Part shown: piece by piece, positions 54,073 to 63,500 of the stretch
How the letters are laid out: the number at the start of each line of letters is the position of its first letter
How positions within the stretch are numbered: position 1 is the stretch's first letter
NCBI GenBank assembly: GCA_016190375.1
Contig: JACPQR010000170.1
Span: 41,705 to 105,704, forward strand
Source: Deltaproteobacteria bacterium
Lineage (GTDB): Bacteria > Myxococcota_A > Polyangia > JACPQR01
Reading direction: 5' to 3'
Length of the DNA: 64,000 nt
Notes under the pieces: generated by a model
The model's input: the letters and a program-made list of their open reading frames with translations, nothing else
Databases searched by the model: none
What the model was told of the DNA's origin: nothing
Position numbers and translations under genes: made by a program

Positions 54073-54888
54073 ATGGAGGATCGGACTTACGCGACGACGG
54101 CCTTCTCTCCCCGCGAGATCCAGCACCGCTACGGGCCCGGCGTGCACCTGCTCGACGACCCGCTGAGCCTGACGCTCCTGGCACGGCTGTCCTCGCCCGA
54201 GGCAGGGCAACCCGAGGTCCTGCACCTCGTGCGCAAGCTCTATCACACGCTCGCACAGATCGTGATCGCAGCCGAGTTTCCGCGGGCCGAGCTGAAGGTC
54301 GCCACGAGGATGCACAAGTCCGAGCCGCGAGCCGTCTGGTCCGGGCTCGGCATCCGGCGCGCGACGCCCGTCGTCACCGCAGGCGTGGCTCGGGCGGGAA
54401 CGGTGCCGTCCCAGATCTGCTACGAGCTCCTCAACGAGGTGCTCGATCCTGCGGGCGTGCGCCAGGACCACCTGTTCATGTCGCGGCTCGTCGACTCATC
54501 GGGCCACGTCACGGGGGCAGGCTTCCACGAGGCCAAGATCGGAGGATCGGTCGATGGGCGGATACTCCTCGTCCCCGATCCGATGGGCGCCACGGGCGGC
54601 TCGATGTCCGAGGTGATCTCGCACTACAAGGACAAGGTCGATGGCCGCATGGTCAAGGCCGTCGCCATGAACCTCATCGTGACCCCCGAGTACTTGCGAC
54701 GGCTGAGAGTCGACCACCCCGACCTGGTCGTTTACGCTTTCCGTGTCGACCGTGGCCTGTCCGACCCCGACATCCTCGATACGATCCCCGGAACGCACGT
54801 GGAGCGCGAGCGCGGCCTGGACGACCACCAGTACATCATCCCCGGGGCCGGAGGCCTCGGCGAGGTCCTCAACAACGCCTGGGTCTGA
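54073..54888 (+). CDS. Divergent uracil-phosphoribosyltransferase-like protein
   Basis: 271 residues from the ATG at 54073 (TGGAGG upstream). The PRPP-binding loop is VPDPMGATGGSMSEVI, the UPRT type. The C-terminal uracil-contact region, normally YIxPGLGDAGDRxFGT, reads YIIPGAGGLGEVLNNAWV. Residues that normally contact uracil are therefore changed. An N-terminal extension of about 40 residues (SPREIQHRYGPGVHLLDDPLS) is also not typical. It may use another base or have lost activity. Close to an Hpt gene, which suggests nucleobase salvage. Confidence 0.8.
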   Translation: MEDRTYATTAFSPREIQHRYGPGVHLLDDPLSLTLLARLSSPEAGQPEVLHLVRKLYHTLAQIVIAAEFPRAELKVATRMHKSEPRAVWSGLGIRRATPVVTAGVARAGTVPSQICYELLNEVLDPAGVRQDHLFMSRLVDSSGHVTGAGFHEAKIGGSVDGRILLVPDPMGATGGSMSEVISHYKDKVDGRMVKAVAMNLIVTPEYLRRLRVDHPDLVVYAFRVDRGLSDPDILDTIPGTHVERERGLDDHQYIIPGAGGLGEVLNNAWV

Positions 54889-54906
54889 ACCAAAGGAGCT
54901 CGTAGT

Positions 54907-55443
54907 TTGGCACCGACCGTCACGACCCTCATCAACGCCGAGAGCATCGCAAGCCGAGTCCATGACCTGGGCGCCCAGATCACCCGGGACTACCGCGGGA
55001 AGGAGGTGAACCTGGTCGCCGTGCTGAACGGAAGCTACGTGTTCGTCGCGGACCTGGCTCGGGCCATCGACCTTCCCGTGACGATCGACTTCCTGGGCCT
55101 GTCGAGCTACGGCGGCAGGACGACGGAGACCTCCGGGATCGTCCAGATCACCAAGGACCTGTCGCGGCCCGTGGAGGACCAGGAGGTCCTGATCGTCGAG
55201 GACATCGTCGACACGGGTCTGACCATGGCCTACCTCTTCGACAACCTCCGCACGCGCCGGCCTCGATCGCTCAGGCTCGCGGCGCTGCTACACAAGCCCG
55301 CCCGCCAGCGGGTCGCCGTGGCCATCGACTACCTGGGCTTCACGATCGAGGACAAGTTCGTGGTCGGCTACGGCCTCGACTACGACGACCGCTACCGGAA
55401 CCTGCCCTTCATCGGCGTCCTCGACGGCGCGGGATCGGAGTGA
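54907..55443 (+). CDS. hpt: Hypoxanthine phosphoribosyltransferase
   Basis: 178 residues from a TTG with AAAGGAGC upstream. The PRPP loop is LIVEDIVDTGLTM. The flexible-loop region is SSYGGRTTETSGIV, and the purine-binding end is DKFVVGYGLDYDDRYRNLPFIGVL. It converts hypoxanthine (and guanine) with PRPP to IMP (GMP). 18 bp after the UPRT-like gene and 4 bp before a TPR protein gene. Confidence 0.93.
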   Translation: MAPTVTTLINAESIASRVHDLGAQITRDYRGKEVNLVAVLNGSYVFVADLARAIDLPVTIDFLGLSSYGGRTTETSGIVQITKDLSRPVEDQEVLIVEDIVDTGLTMAYLFDNLRTRRPRSLRLAALLHKPARQRVAVAIDYLGFTIEDKFVVGYGLDYDDRYRNLPFIGVLDGAGSE

Positions 55444-55447
55444 CGGC

Positions 55448-55744
55448 GTGCCGAAGCTCTCCGATCTCCTCGAGCTCGTCACCGGTCAGCCCGACGAACC
55501 GCTCATGCGCTACGCGCTCGCGATGGAGTACAAGAACCTCGGTCAGCCGGAGCAGGCCGCCGAGACATTCCGCGAGCTGATCCGGCGCAGTCCTTCCTAC
55601 GTCCCGACCTACCTCATGCTCGCCCAGACGCTCCTCGGGATGGGCCTTCCGGACGAGGCCCGCACCGTGATCGAACGGGGAATCGAGGTCGCCGAGAAGG
55701 CCGGCGACGCACACACCGCCTCCGAGCTGCGCGACCTGCTCTGA
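55448..55744 (+). CDS. Small TPR protein
   Basis: 98 residues from a GTG. Two TPR motifs: MRYALAMEYKNLGQPEQAAETFRELIRRSP and VPTYLMLAQTLLGMGLPDEARTVIERGIEVAEKAG. No signal peptide. Such short proteins act as adaptors. Its place at the end of the polyP/Sct/salvage run suggests co-transcription but does not reveal the partner. Confidence 0.8.
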   Translation: MPKLSDLLELVTGQPDEPLMRYALAMEYKNLGQPEQAAETFRELIRRSPSYVPTYLMLAQTLLGMGLPDEARTVIERGIEVAEKAGDAHTASELRDLL

Positions 55745-55794
55745 GGCGCCCTCATTCGAGCACCCTAGGAGAAGTCACTCGGACCTGCGCCCGA

Positions 55795-56772
55795 CTACTT
55801 CGCCATCTTGTCGATCCTGCGCTTGAGCTCCGCGTAGCGCTTCAGGAACGTCGCTTCCTGGGATCGGAACGCCTGCAGGAACCGCCGCTCGCGGCGCGTG
55901 GCCTGGGCCTGGTCGCTCGCCGTGACCAGGCTCTCGACGAGGTCGTCCAGCTTTCGGAACGGCGTCGTATCCCGTGCGCGCCCGCCCTCGAAGACGTCGA
56001 TGTGCCCACCCGAGCCCGGTCCCTCGTAGACCAGCGCCGCCACGTCCCGGTTCACCGACTGAAGGCTCCTGACGACCATCGCGCCGGGCAGGTCGGGCAG
56101 CGGCCCCTTCGCGGCGACGATGTCGAAGCGGGTCGTCGTCGCCTGATCGAGACCGGCGCCGCCCGATGTCGAGCCGATCACCTCGAGCCCGCGCAGCCCC
56201 GCGGCTCTGGCCGCCAGCTCGATGAAGCGAATGTCGTCGTCGATGAGGAGGACCGTGCTCGACAGCTCGTCGGCCTCGGCGAGCACGGAGGCCGTGGCAG
56301 GGACCTGGCGCGCGAGGCTCATCAGCCGCTCCAGCGCCTCCCCGAGGACCCCCTGCACCTCGCGAATCAGGGCGCCGCCGCCGTCCGGCGACGTGAGCCG
56401 ATAGCGGTCGGCGGCCGCCAGGGCCCGCTCGCGCAGATAAGGCACCTGATCGGGACGCTTGTGGATGACGTCCGCGACCCCGAGACGGAAGGCCTCCACC
56501 GCGAGATCGAACACCTTCCGGTTGGTCAGCACGATCACGGTGCTCTGGGCGGAGCGCTCGCGCACGATCCGGACTATGTCCAGGGTGCTGTCGGGCTCCA
56601 CGTCCGCGTCGACCAGGACGACCGGAAAGAACTTGGCGATGATCAGCTCTCGCGCGCTGCGCGTGTCCGCGACCGCCGAGACGATGAAGCCGTCCTCGGC
56701 GAACAGCTTCTTCAGTCCATCGCGGTCGGTCGCCGACCCATCGATGACGAGGAGCTCGTCGCCTCGTCCCAT
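55795..56772 (-). CDS. Two-receiver regulatory protein
   Basis: 325 residues from the ATG at 56772 (overlapping upstream frame not used). Receiver 1 (about 5-125): VIDGSATDRDGL, VVLVDADVEPD, TNRKV, with IHKRPDQ in place of a strict KP motif. Receiver 2 (about 165-280): LLIDDDIRFIELAARAAGL, a DIVAAKGPL segment where the usual phospho-Asp is not obvious, and VYEGPGS. The C-terminus is a charged helix (FRSQEATFLKRYAELKRRIDKMAK). The receivers are diverged, and the second probably does not phosphorylate. 2 bp after the AgmX-type gene, so co-transcribed. Confidence 0.75.
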   Translation of the reverse strand: MGRGDELLVIDGSATDRDGLKKLFAEDGFIVSAVADTRSARELIIAKFFPVVLVDADVEPDSTLDIVRIVRERSAQSTVIVLTNRKVFDLAVEAFRLGVADVIHKRPDQVPYLRERALAAADRYRLTSPDGGGALIREVQGVLGEALERLMSLARQVPATASVLAEADELSSTVLLIDDDIRFIELAARAAGLRGLEVIGSTSGGAGLDQATTTRFDIVAAKGPLPDLPGAMVVRSLQSVNRDVAALVYEGPGSGGHIDVFEGGRARDTTPFRKLDDLVESLVTASDQAQATRRERRFLQAFRSQEATFLKRYAELKRRIDKMAK

Positions 56773-56774
56773 GC

Positions 56775-57854
56775 TCAGGGGCCCTCGGTGGGGCCGGGCA
56801 AGGCAGCTGGGCGGCCACCGAACCGGAACGGGTACTCGAACGCGACGGGCCCGCCCTCCGGCTCCGGGAAACGCCACGTGCGAACGGTCGCCGCCACGCA
56901 GCCGGCGAGCTGGTCCGACCCCGTGGAGTTGAACACCGACTGCGCGTCCGTCACTCGGCCTCCGGCGCCGATCGTGAAGCGCACGGTGACCTGCCCGCGG
57001 AGCTCGGGCTCGTTCCTGAGCTGCCGCTCGTAGCACGACCGAACCTGCGGCAGGAAATGGCGAACCACGAAGATCACCGCCCTCGTGTCGAGCTGGCCGT
57101 CGGGTGCCTCTGGCTCATCGGGCTGGTCATCGGGCTCTGCCGGATCCGGAGGCGACGGCGGCTCGGGCGCAGGCGGGGCCGGGGGCTCGGGACTCGTCGC
57201 GCCACCGCCGGCCGCGCCTCCGTCGGGCTGTGCCCTGGGAGGCTCACCTGGGGACGGCTGCGGTCGGCCCTGCACCTTCGCCGCCGACGTGCGGGGAGCC
57301 TCCAGCGGGCCCGTTCCCTTGCGCGCCACCATCCCCGATTTCGACGGCGCCAGGAACCCTCCGGGATCGGGCACCTCGGCGCCCACGACCTGATGCGGCT
57401 CGCCTAGCCCGATCACGGGACGCTGGCCGGCAGGGGAAGCGACGACCGGAACCTCGGACGAGCCCACGCCGAGCCACCGAGCCAGCCCGAAACCGGCGGC
57501 GAGGAAGACGACAGCGCCGAGGGCGAGGAGCATCGCACGCGGCGCGCCTCGAGCGCGGTCGAAGCGCGAGATCGAGAGCTGCGACGAGTCCGAGCGATCG
57601 GGTGGCCTCAGCGTCGGCGCGGAGCTTCTCTTCGGATCTGCGGAGGCAGCGGGCAGCGGGGTGGACTCGGGGCCGGGGCCGAGCCCGGAGGCCGTGGCCA
57701 CGGGCGTCGGCGCGGGCGAGGACGGACGCACGACCGGCGGGAGATGGACAGGAGCGGCGTCGCGCCGCGGCAGCTTGCCACCGCACCTCGAACAGAACAG
57801 CGCCTCGCGGGGGATGGAGCTCTCGCAGAAGGGGCAGCGAACCTGCTCCGACAT
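56775..57854 (-). CDS. Zinc-ribbon membrane protein with AgmX/PglI-type C-terminal domain
   Basis: 359 residues. An N-terminal zinc ribbon (CPFCESSIPREALFCSRCGG) precedes a Pro/Ser-rich linker and a membrane helix (MLLALGAVVFLAAGFGLARWL). A long Pro/Glu-rich stretch follows. The C-terminal region (about 255-345) has the AgmX/PglI signature FLPQVRSCYERQLRNEPELRGQVTVRFTIGAGGRVTDAQ...GCVAATVRTWRFPEP. In myxobacteria this domain occurs in gliding and TonB-like proteins of the Agl/Glt system. It may link cytoplasm and envelope. Partner protein not identified. Confidence 0.85.
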   Translation of the reverse strand: MSEQVRCPFCESSIPREALFCSRCGGKLPRRDAAPVHLPPVVRPSSPAPTPVATASGLGPGPESTPLPAASADPKRSSAPTLRPPDRSDSSQLSISRFDRARGAPRAMLLALGAVVFLAAGFGLARWLGVGSSEVPVVASPAGQRPVIGLGEPHQVVGAEVPDPGGFLAPSKSGMVARKGTGPLEAPRTSAAKVQGRPQPSPGEPPRAQPDGGAAGGGATSPEPPAPPAPEPPSPPDPAEPDDQPDEPEAPDGQLDTRAVIFVVRHFLPQVRSCYERQLRNEPELRGQVTVRFTIGAGGRVTDAQSVFNSTGSDQLAGCVAATVRTWRFPEPEGGPVAFEYPFRFGGRPAALPGPTEGP

Positions 57855-57893
57855 CCGGTTTGCATCCTAGCACCGAACTTCGAGCCGCGTGTC

Positions 57894-58054
57894 AGAGCGT
57901 GAGCAGGAATCCCGGACCGAGCCAGGCGGTCGAGACGGCCCCGGCTGCTAGGCGGGCCGACGACGCATACCCCGTGGTATTCGGAGGAGGCCCAACAACG
58001 CAGACGGGGTCGTATCGGCCGTCTGGCGACGGGAGGGATTCCTGCTCACGCTCT
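57894..58054. repeat. 161-bp element with perfect 20-bp terminal inverted repeats
   Basis: AGAGCGTGAGCAGGAATCCC (57894-57913) recurs as its reverse complement at 58035-58054. Inside are GACGGCC...GGCCGTC and a central ATACC-CCGT-GGTAT hairpin, so the whole element can fold as one long stem. It lies between the AgmX-type gene and the GNAT gene; the right arm reaches the GNAT stop. It may be a MITE-like element or a strong terminator. Confidence 0.65.
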
Positions 58055-58506
58055 CAGTCCAGGCGCTTGACGAAGATGACGCGGGCCCGCCCACGGCCGG
58101 CGTAGTCGCCATCGACCCTCTCCTCGAAACCGAGGGCGAGGTGGAACTTGCGCGATCCCTCGTTGGCCAGGGTCGTGATCGCCTTGATCTGCCGGACTCC
58201 GCGGGCTCGGCAGGTCGCGGCGAACCGCTCGTAGAGCGTCTGCCCGAGCCCCTTGCGTTGCAGGTCAGGCCTCACGCCGACGAGGTGGACATACGCCACC
58301 GGCGGCGCGGTCGGCGCTATGAACCCGAGAACGAAACCGGCGAGCTCGCCGTCCTCGACCGCTACCAGCGCCGTGTCACCGAACTCGTGGAAGAACGCGG
58401 GGTGAGCTTGCTGCGCGACCGGACCGCCCCACCACTGGTCGATCACCTCGACCACCTGGTCGAAGTCGGCCTTCGTCATTTCGCGGATGTCGACCGCCAG
58501 CTCCAT
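58054..58506 (-). CDS. GNAT-family N-acetyltransferase
   Basis: 150 residues. Acetyl-CoA binding site in VHLVGVRPDLQRKGLGQTLYERFAATCRARGV, the RxxGxG/A motif region, and the beta-strand ALVAVEDGELAGFVLGFI. The closing FHLALGFEERVDGDY is typical. Substrate unknown. Its stop codon coincides with the right arm of the 20-bp inverted repeat, and it lies 17 bp after the TPR lipoprotein gene. Confidence 0.9.
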   Translation of the reverse strand: MELAVDIREMTKADFDQVVEVIDQWWGGPVAQQAHPAFFHEFGDTALVAVEDGELAGFVLGFIAPTAPPVAYVHLVGVRPDLQRKGLGQTLYERFAATCRARGVRQIKAITTLANEGSRKFHLALGFEERVDGDYAGRGRARVIFVKRLD

Positions 58507-58523
58507 GGCCGACCGTCATCGTA

Positions 58524-59828
58524 CTACATGCCCGTCCGTTCGAGCTGGCCCAAGAGCGTGCGAACCAGCGGATCCTGCGGCCGGACGTCCAGCGCGCGCG
58601 CCAGATAGCGCCGGGCGAGCAGCGCGTAGCGCTCGCTCTCGTCCACGGTTCGCGCGGCGAGCCGACGCTGCACGTAGATCTCGCCCAGCCGCATGTACGC
58701 CTCGTAGCTCGCGGCTCCTCGGGCGACGAGCCGCTCGTACACGGCTGCCGCCTCGCGCTCCCGGGAGGCGCCGACCAGGGCGCGCCCCAGCTTCAGGAGC
58801 GTCTCCACCCGCTGCCCGTCGAGCGACGCGAGCGCGCGGAACCAGCGCACCGCCTCGGCGAAAGATCGCTCGCGGTAGGCGAGGTCCCCGAGCGCCGCGT
58901 AGGACTCGAGCGAGAGCGGATCGAGCTGGACGGCGCCCTCGAGCTCTCTTCTCGCGTTCTGGGCCTGGCCGAGGTCGGCGTACAGCTCACCCAGGCGCTG
59001 CCGGTTGATCGCCACCTCGGGGTCGAGCTCTCGGGCACGCAGGAACGAGGCCGTTGCCTCCGCACGGTTGCCGAGACGAAGGTGCGCCAGCCCGTGGAGC
59101 GTCCGCAGGGCGGCCATGTCGGGCCAGCGCTCCACCGCGGGCTCGAGCACGGCGAGCGCGCGTCCGGCGTCGTCGTCCGTCCCGAGCAGTGCGCTGCCCT
59201 GCCTGACGACCGTGCGAACCTTCTCGGGCAGGCCCCTGTCGACACCGAAGGCCCGGCGCAGGATCAGGCGACCTCGCTCCACGTCCCGCCGCGTCGGGCT
59301 CATTCGCGCCAGCGGTCGAAGGACATCGCGCACCTCGGACGACTGCCCCGCCTCCAGGAGCGCGCCGGCCAGCGCGACCCGAGCGCCGCTGTCGCGAGGA
59401 GCGACCTGCACGGCGACCCGGAGCGCCTCGACGGCGGCGGTATGCTCCTCGCCCTCGAGAAGGAACAGCCCGAGGCGCAGCGCGTGACCCGGAGCCCTCG
59501 GCGCCTGCCGGAACGCCGACTGCAGCCTGCTCTCCGCTTCGCTCCACCCGGACGAATCCCCCGCGGCCAGCGCAAGACCCAGGGCGTGATCACGCCCTGC
59601 GCTCGACCGCTCGGAGCGGAGCCGCCGAACGAGTGGCTGAAGCTCGCCGCGCCGCGCGGCGCACGCGACGACCTGTCTTGCCGCAACTCCGCTCGCCGCT
59701 GCGGCACGGACCGCGGAGTCTTCCGGCGGCTCGCAAAGCCGGCCCCGCTCGCGAACTACCGCCGCCGACGATCCGCAGCCGAGCGCGAGGCACACGAGCG
59801 CCAGGAAGATTGGCGAGCTCTCGTTCAT
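58524..59828 (-). CDS. TPR-repeat lipoprotein
   Basis: 434 residues. The signal peptide ends in LALGCGS (lipobox). About eight helical TPR-like repeats follow (SAFRQAPRAPGHALRLGLFLLEGEEHTAAVEALRVAVQ, LGELYADLGQAQNARRELEGAVQLDPLSLESYAALGDLAYRERSFAEAV). Envelope-facing scaffold for protein assembly. Its start is 24 bp after the ssb stop, so it is probably in the ssb transcript, an unexpected pairing. Confidence 0.85.
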   Translation of the reverse strand: MNESSPIFLALVCLALGCGSSAAVVRERGRLCEPPEDSAVRAAAASGVAARQVVACAARRGELQPLVRRLRSERSSAGRDHALGLALAAGDSSGWSEAESRLQSAFRQAPRAPGHALRLGLFLLEGEEHTAAVEALRVAVQVAPRDSGARVALAGALLEAGQSSEVRDVLRPLARMSPTRRDVERGRLILRRAFGVDRGLPEKVRTVVRQGSALLGTDDDAGRALAVLEPAVERWPDMAALRTLHGLAHLRLGNRAEATASFLRARELDPEVAINRQRLGELYADLGQAQNARRELEGAVQLDPLSLESYAALGDLAYRERSFAEAVRWFRALASLDGQRVETLLKLGRALVGASREREAAAVYERLVARGAASYEAYMRLGEIYVQRRLAARTVDESERYALLARRYLARALDVRPQDPLVRTLLGQLERTGM

Positions 59829-59852
59829 GTGATCGCGGGATTCTATCCGCTC

Positions 59853-60374
59853 TCAGAACGGGATGTCGTCCTCGCCTTCGATCTTCCCACCGTTCGATCC
59901 CGGATCCGGCGCGCCGTACGGCTCGACGGGCTCCGGGCCAACGTCGCTGTACCGCTCGCGACCACCGCCTCCGCCTCCGAAGCCGCTGCCGCCGCCCCCT
60001 CCGTCCGCAGCCCCGCTGCTGGCGCCGGCGCTGCGCCCTGCCCCGCCTCCCAGGAGGATGATCTCGGTCGCGACGACCTCGGTCGTGTAGCGCTTCTGGC
60101 CTTCCTTGTCCTCCCAGCTCCGGGTCTGCATCCGCCCTTCGACGTAGAGCTGCTTTCCTTTGGTCAGGAACTTCCCGAGCGCCTCGGCGCGCTTGCCCCA
60201 GATCACGATCCGATGCCACTCGGTCCGCTCCTGGCGCTCGCCGGCCTTGTTGGTGAAGGACTCGTTGGTCGCGAGCCTCAACTTCAGGATGGCCTGGCTC
60301 GACTGCGTGTAGCTCAGCTCCGGATCGGCGCCGAGGTTCCCGATCAGGAGCACCTTGTTCAGCCCATCAGCCAT
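59853..60374 (-). CDS. ssb: Single-stranded DNA-binding protein
   Basis: 173 residues. OB fold 1-110 (LNKVLLIGNLGADPEL, ILKLRLATNESFTNKAG, TEWHRIVIWGKRAEALGKFLTKGKQLYVEGRMQTRSWEDKEGQKRY). A Gly-rich linker follows, then the acidic tip EGEDDIPF that contacts repair and replication partners. Essential for DNA replication and repair. Preceded by CCGATGAAAACC and a GGAGGGG site. It is divergent from mfd. Confidence 0.95.
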   Translation of the reverse strand: MADGLNKVLLIGNLGADPELSYTQSSQAILKLRLATNESFTNKAGERQERTEWHRIVIWGKRAEALGKFLTKGKQLYVEGRMQTRSWEDKEGQKRYTTEVVATEIILLGGGAGRSAGASSGAADGGGGGSGFGGGGGGRERYSDVGPEPVEPYGAPDPGSNGGKIEGEDDIPF

Positions 60375-60509
60375 GGGTCCCCTCCGATGAAAACCGGTTG
60401 AATTTCAGACGATTACAAGACGACTACTAAACGAATATTCAGGGAGTCTAATCGTCCCGCGTTCGACTGTCAATGTGGAGTTTGTGCTAGGGGGGAGCGC
60501 TCGCCCGCG
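60375..60509. promoter_or_regulatory. Divergent promoter region of ssb and mfd with 11-bp imperfect repeats
   Basis: The 135-bp region is much more AT-rich than its surroundings. Three imperfect 11-bp units run head to tail (GACGATTACAA, GACGACTACTA, AACGAATATTC; 60408-60440). GACGATTA (60408-60415) also pairs with TAATCGTC (60449-60456). This could be a binding site for a shared regulator. There is no obvious match to a myxobacterial LexA box that I can vouch for. Confidence 0.4.
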
Positions 60510-63500
60510 ATGGATGCGCTCACCGCACTCTCTCGTCCCAGGACGCGGCTCGCCGACGCTGCCCGGGCCGTGGCGTCGGAGGGTCGGACCGATCTCGTGG
60601 GCGCGGCCGGCGGCTCGCTCGCGCTCCTCTGCGTCGAGATCGCCCGCGCCACGGGTCGCCGCGTCGTCGTGCTCTGCCACGATGGCGACGCCTCGAGCCG
60701 GCTCGCGGCGGACGTCGCGTTCTTCGCCGGCGCCAGCGAAGACGATCGGGACGAGCCCCAGGTCATTCATCTCCCTGCGCCCGACGCGCCGCCCTACGCC
60801 GAGACCGCGGCGGACCGCGCGGGCGAGATGGCGCGGCTCGCAGCGCTCTACCGGATCTCGACGTCGAGGAGCTGGCAGGTCCTCGTTGCTCCTGCCCAGG
60901 CAGGCCTGCGTCGCGTCGTCCCGAGGGACCTGTTCGCGCGTCATTGCGATCTCGTCCTCGCCGAAGAGGAGCTCGACCGCGAGGCGTTCTGCGCTCGTCT
61001 CGTCGCGGCCGGCTACCTGCGTGCGCCGGTCGTCGAGGACCCCGGAACATTCGCGGTCCGGGGCGCGATCCTCGACCTGTTCGTCCCGGCCGCGGGGCTT
61101 CCCGCACGCATCGAGCTGTACGGCGACATGGTCGAGGCCATCCGGCTGTTCGATCCGGAGACCCAGCGCGGCAAGCGGAGCATCCGCTCCCTCTTCGTGC
61201 ACCCCGTGCGCGAGCAGCTCCGCGGCCCGGGCGAGATCGCGCGGGCGCGCCGGCGCCTGCAGGCGCTTTGCGACTCGATCGACATGCCCACGGGCCGGAC
61301 GCGGGATCTCATCGACTCGATCGAGGCAGGGCGGCTCCTGTTCGGATCCGAAGCGCTGACCCCCGCCTTCTACGAACGGCTCTCGCCGCTCACCGACTAC
61401 CTCTCGGGTGACGAGGTCTTCGTGCTCGAGGACCCGGCGCAGCTCGCCGTCGCCCTCGACGCCGAGCTCGAGCGCGCCGACAAGGCCTTCAGGTCGCGAA
61501 TCGAGCGCGCCGAGCCGGCCTTCGCTCCCGCCGAGCACTACGCCTCGGTCGCGGAGCTGGTCGGCCGCGCCACCTCGGGCCCGCACGTGATGGCCCACCG
61601 GCTTGCCGTCCTGGGCGGCGAAGGCTGGGAGGCGGCGCGCCAGCCCTTCGTCGACCTCGGGATCGAGGACAACACCCCGCTTGCCGCCGCTCTGAGAGCG
61701 GCGCGGGCCGCAAAGGGAAGGGAAGCCCTCGGCCCCCTGGCCTCCCGTCTGCGCGAGCTGACCGACCTGGGGTGCCGCGCCATCGTCACCGCCCACACCC
61801 AGACCCAGGCGGACCGGCTCGCCGCTCTCGTTCGGGGCTTCGGCTGCAAGGTCGCTCTTGCCGGTCCGTCTGCACCCAGGGGAAGCGTAGAGGTCGCCGT
61901 CGGCCCTCTGACGCGCGGCTTCTTCGCGCCGGCCGACGCTCTCGCGTACGTCACCGAGGAGGAGATCTTCGGCCCTCGCGTCGAAAGGCGCGTCAAGGCC
62001 ACCCGGAGCGAGGTCTTCCTCGAGGATCTGAGGACCCTCGCGATGGGCGACCTCGTCGTCCACGCCGAGCACGGGATCGGCCGTTACCTCGGCCTCGTCC
62101 GCCGCGCCGTCTCGGGCGTCGAGATCGACTTTCTCCTCATCGAGTTCGCGGGCGGCGACAAGCTCTACCTCCCGGTCTACCGTCTCTCGCAGGTCCAGAA
62201 GTACGTCGGCGCCGAGGGCGCGGGCGAGGTCAGGCTCGACAAGCTGGGTGGTCAGACCTTCGCGCTCAAGAAGAGCCGCGTCTCGAAGGCGGTCCGGGAG
62301 ATGGCGGACTCGCTGCTCAAGCTCTACGCCGAGCGGCAGGCCCTGCCCGGCACGCCGCTGCCGCCGGGAGACGATCAGTATCGCGAGTTCGAAGCGTCGT
62401 TCCCCTTCACCGAGACGCCGGATCAGGACAAGGCCATCGCGGAGGTCGTGGGCGACCTCGAGAAACCTCGGCCGATGGATCGCCTGGTCTGCGGCGACGT
62501 CGGCTTCGGCAAGACCGAGGTGGCGATGCGCGCCGCCTTCCGCGCGGTCGAGGCGGGCTTCCAGGTCGCGGTTCTCGTACCGACGACCGTCCTCGCGCAG
62601 CAGCACTACCAGACGTTCCGCGACCGGATGAAGGACTTCGCGGTGTCCGTTGACGTGCTCTCCCGTTTCCGCTCGAGGAAGGAGCAGGAGGAGGTCCTCC
62701 TGCGTCTCAAGGAGGGCAAGCTCGACATCGTCGTCGGCACTCACCGGCTCCTCTCCAAGGACGTGCACTGGAAGAACCTGGGCCTCCTCGTGGTCGACGA
62801 GGAGCAGCGCTTCGGCGTGGCCCACAAGGAGCGGATCAAGGCCCTGCGCAGCCAGGTCGACGTGCTGACGCTGACCGCGACGCCGATCCCACGGACGCTG
62901 CACATGGCCATGGCCGGCCTGCGCGATCTCTCGCTCATCGCGACGCCTCCTCCCGATCGGCGCGCGATCCGGACCTTCGTCTCCCAGATGGACGAGAACC
63001 TCGTCCGCGAGGCCATCGAGCGCGAGCTCGCCCGCGGCGGCCAGGTCTTCTACGTCTACAACCGGGTCCAGGACATCGAGGAGAAGGTGGCGCTCGTTCG
63101 CCGCCTGGTCCCCAGGGCCCGAATCGTCGTGGCCCACGGCCAGATGGCCGAGGCGACCCTCGAGAAGGCGATGACCGAGTTCGTCGCGGGGTCTTTCGAC
63201 GTCCTGTGCGCGACCTCGATCGTCGAGAGCGGCCTCGACATCCCGCGCGCGAACACGATGATCATCGACCGCGCGGACATGATGGGCCTCGCGCAGCTCT
63301 ACCAGCTCCGCGGCCGCATCGGCCGCTCGCGGGAGCGCGCGTACTGCTACCTGATCGTGCCGCCGGTCGGCAAGATGACGGACGAGGCGCGCGAGCGCGT
63401 GGCGGCGCTCGAGCGCTTCAGCGCGCTCGGGTCGGGCTTCCACATCGCCTCGCTCGACCTCGAGATCCGCGGCGCCGGCTCGCTCCTCGGCGCGGAGCAG

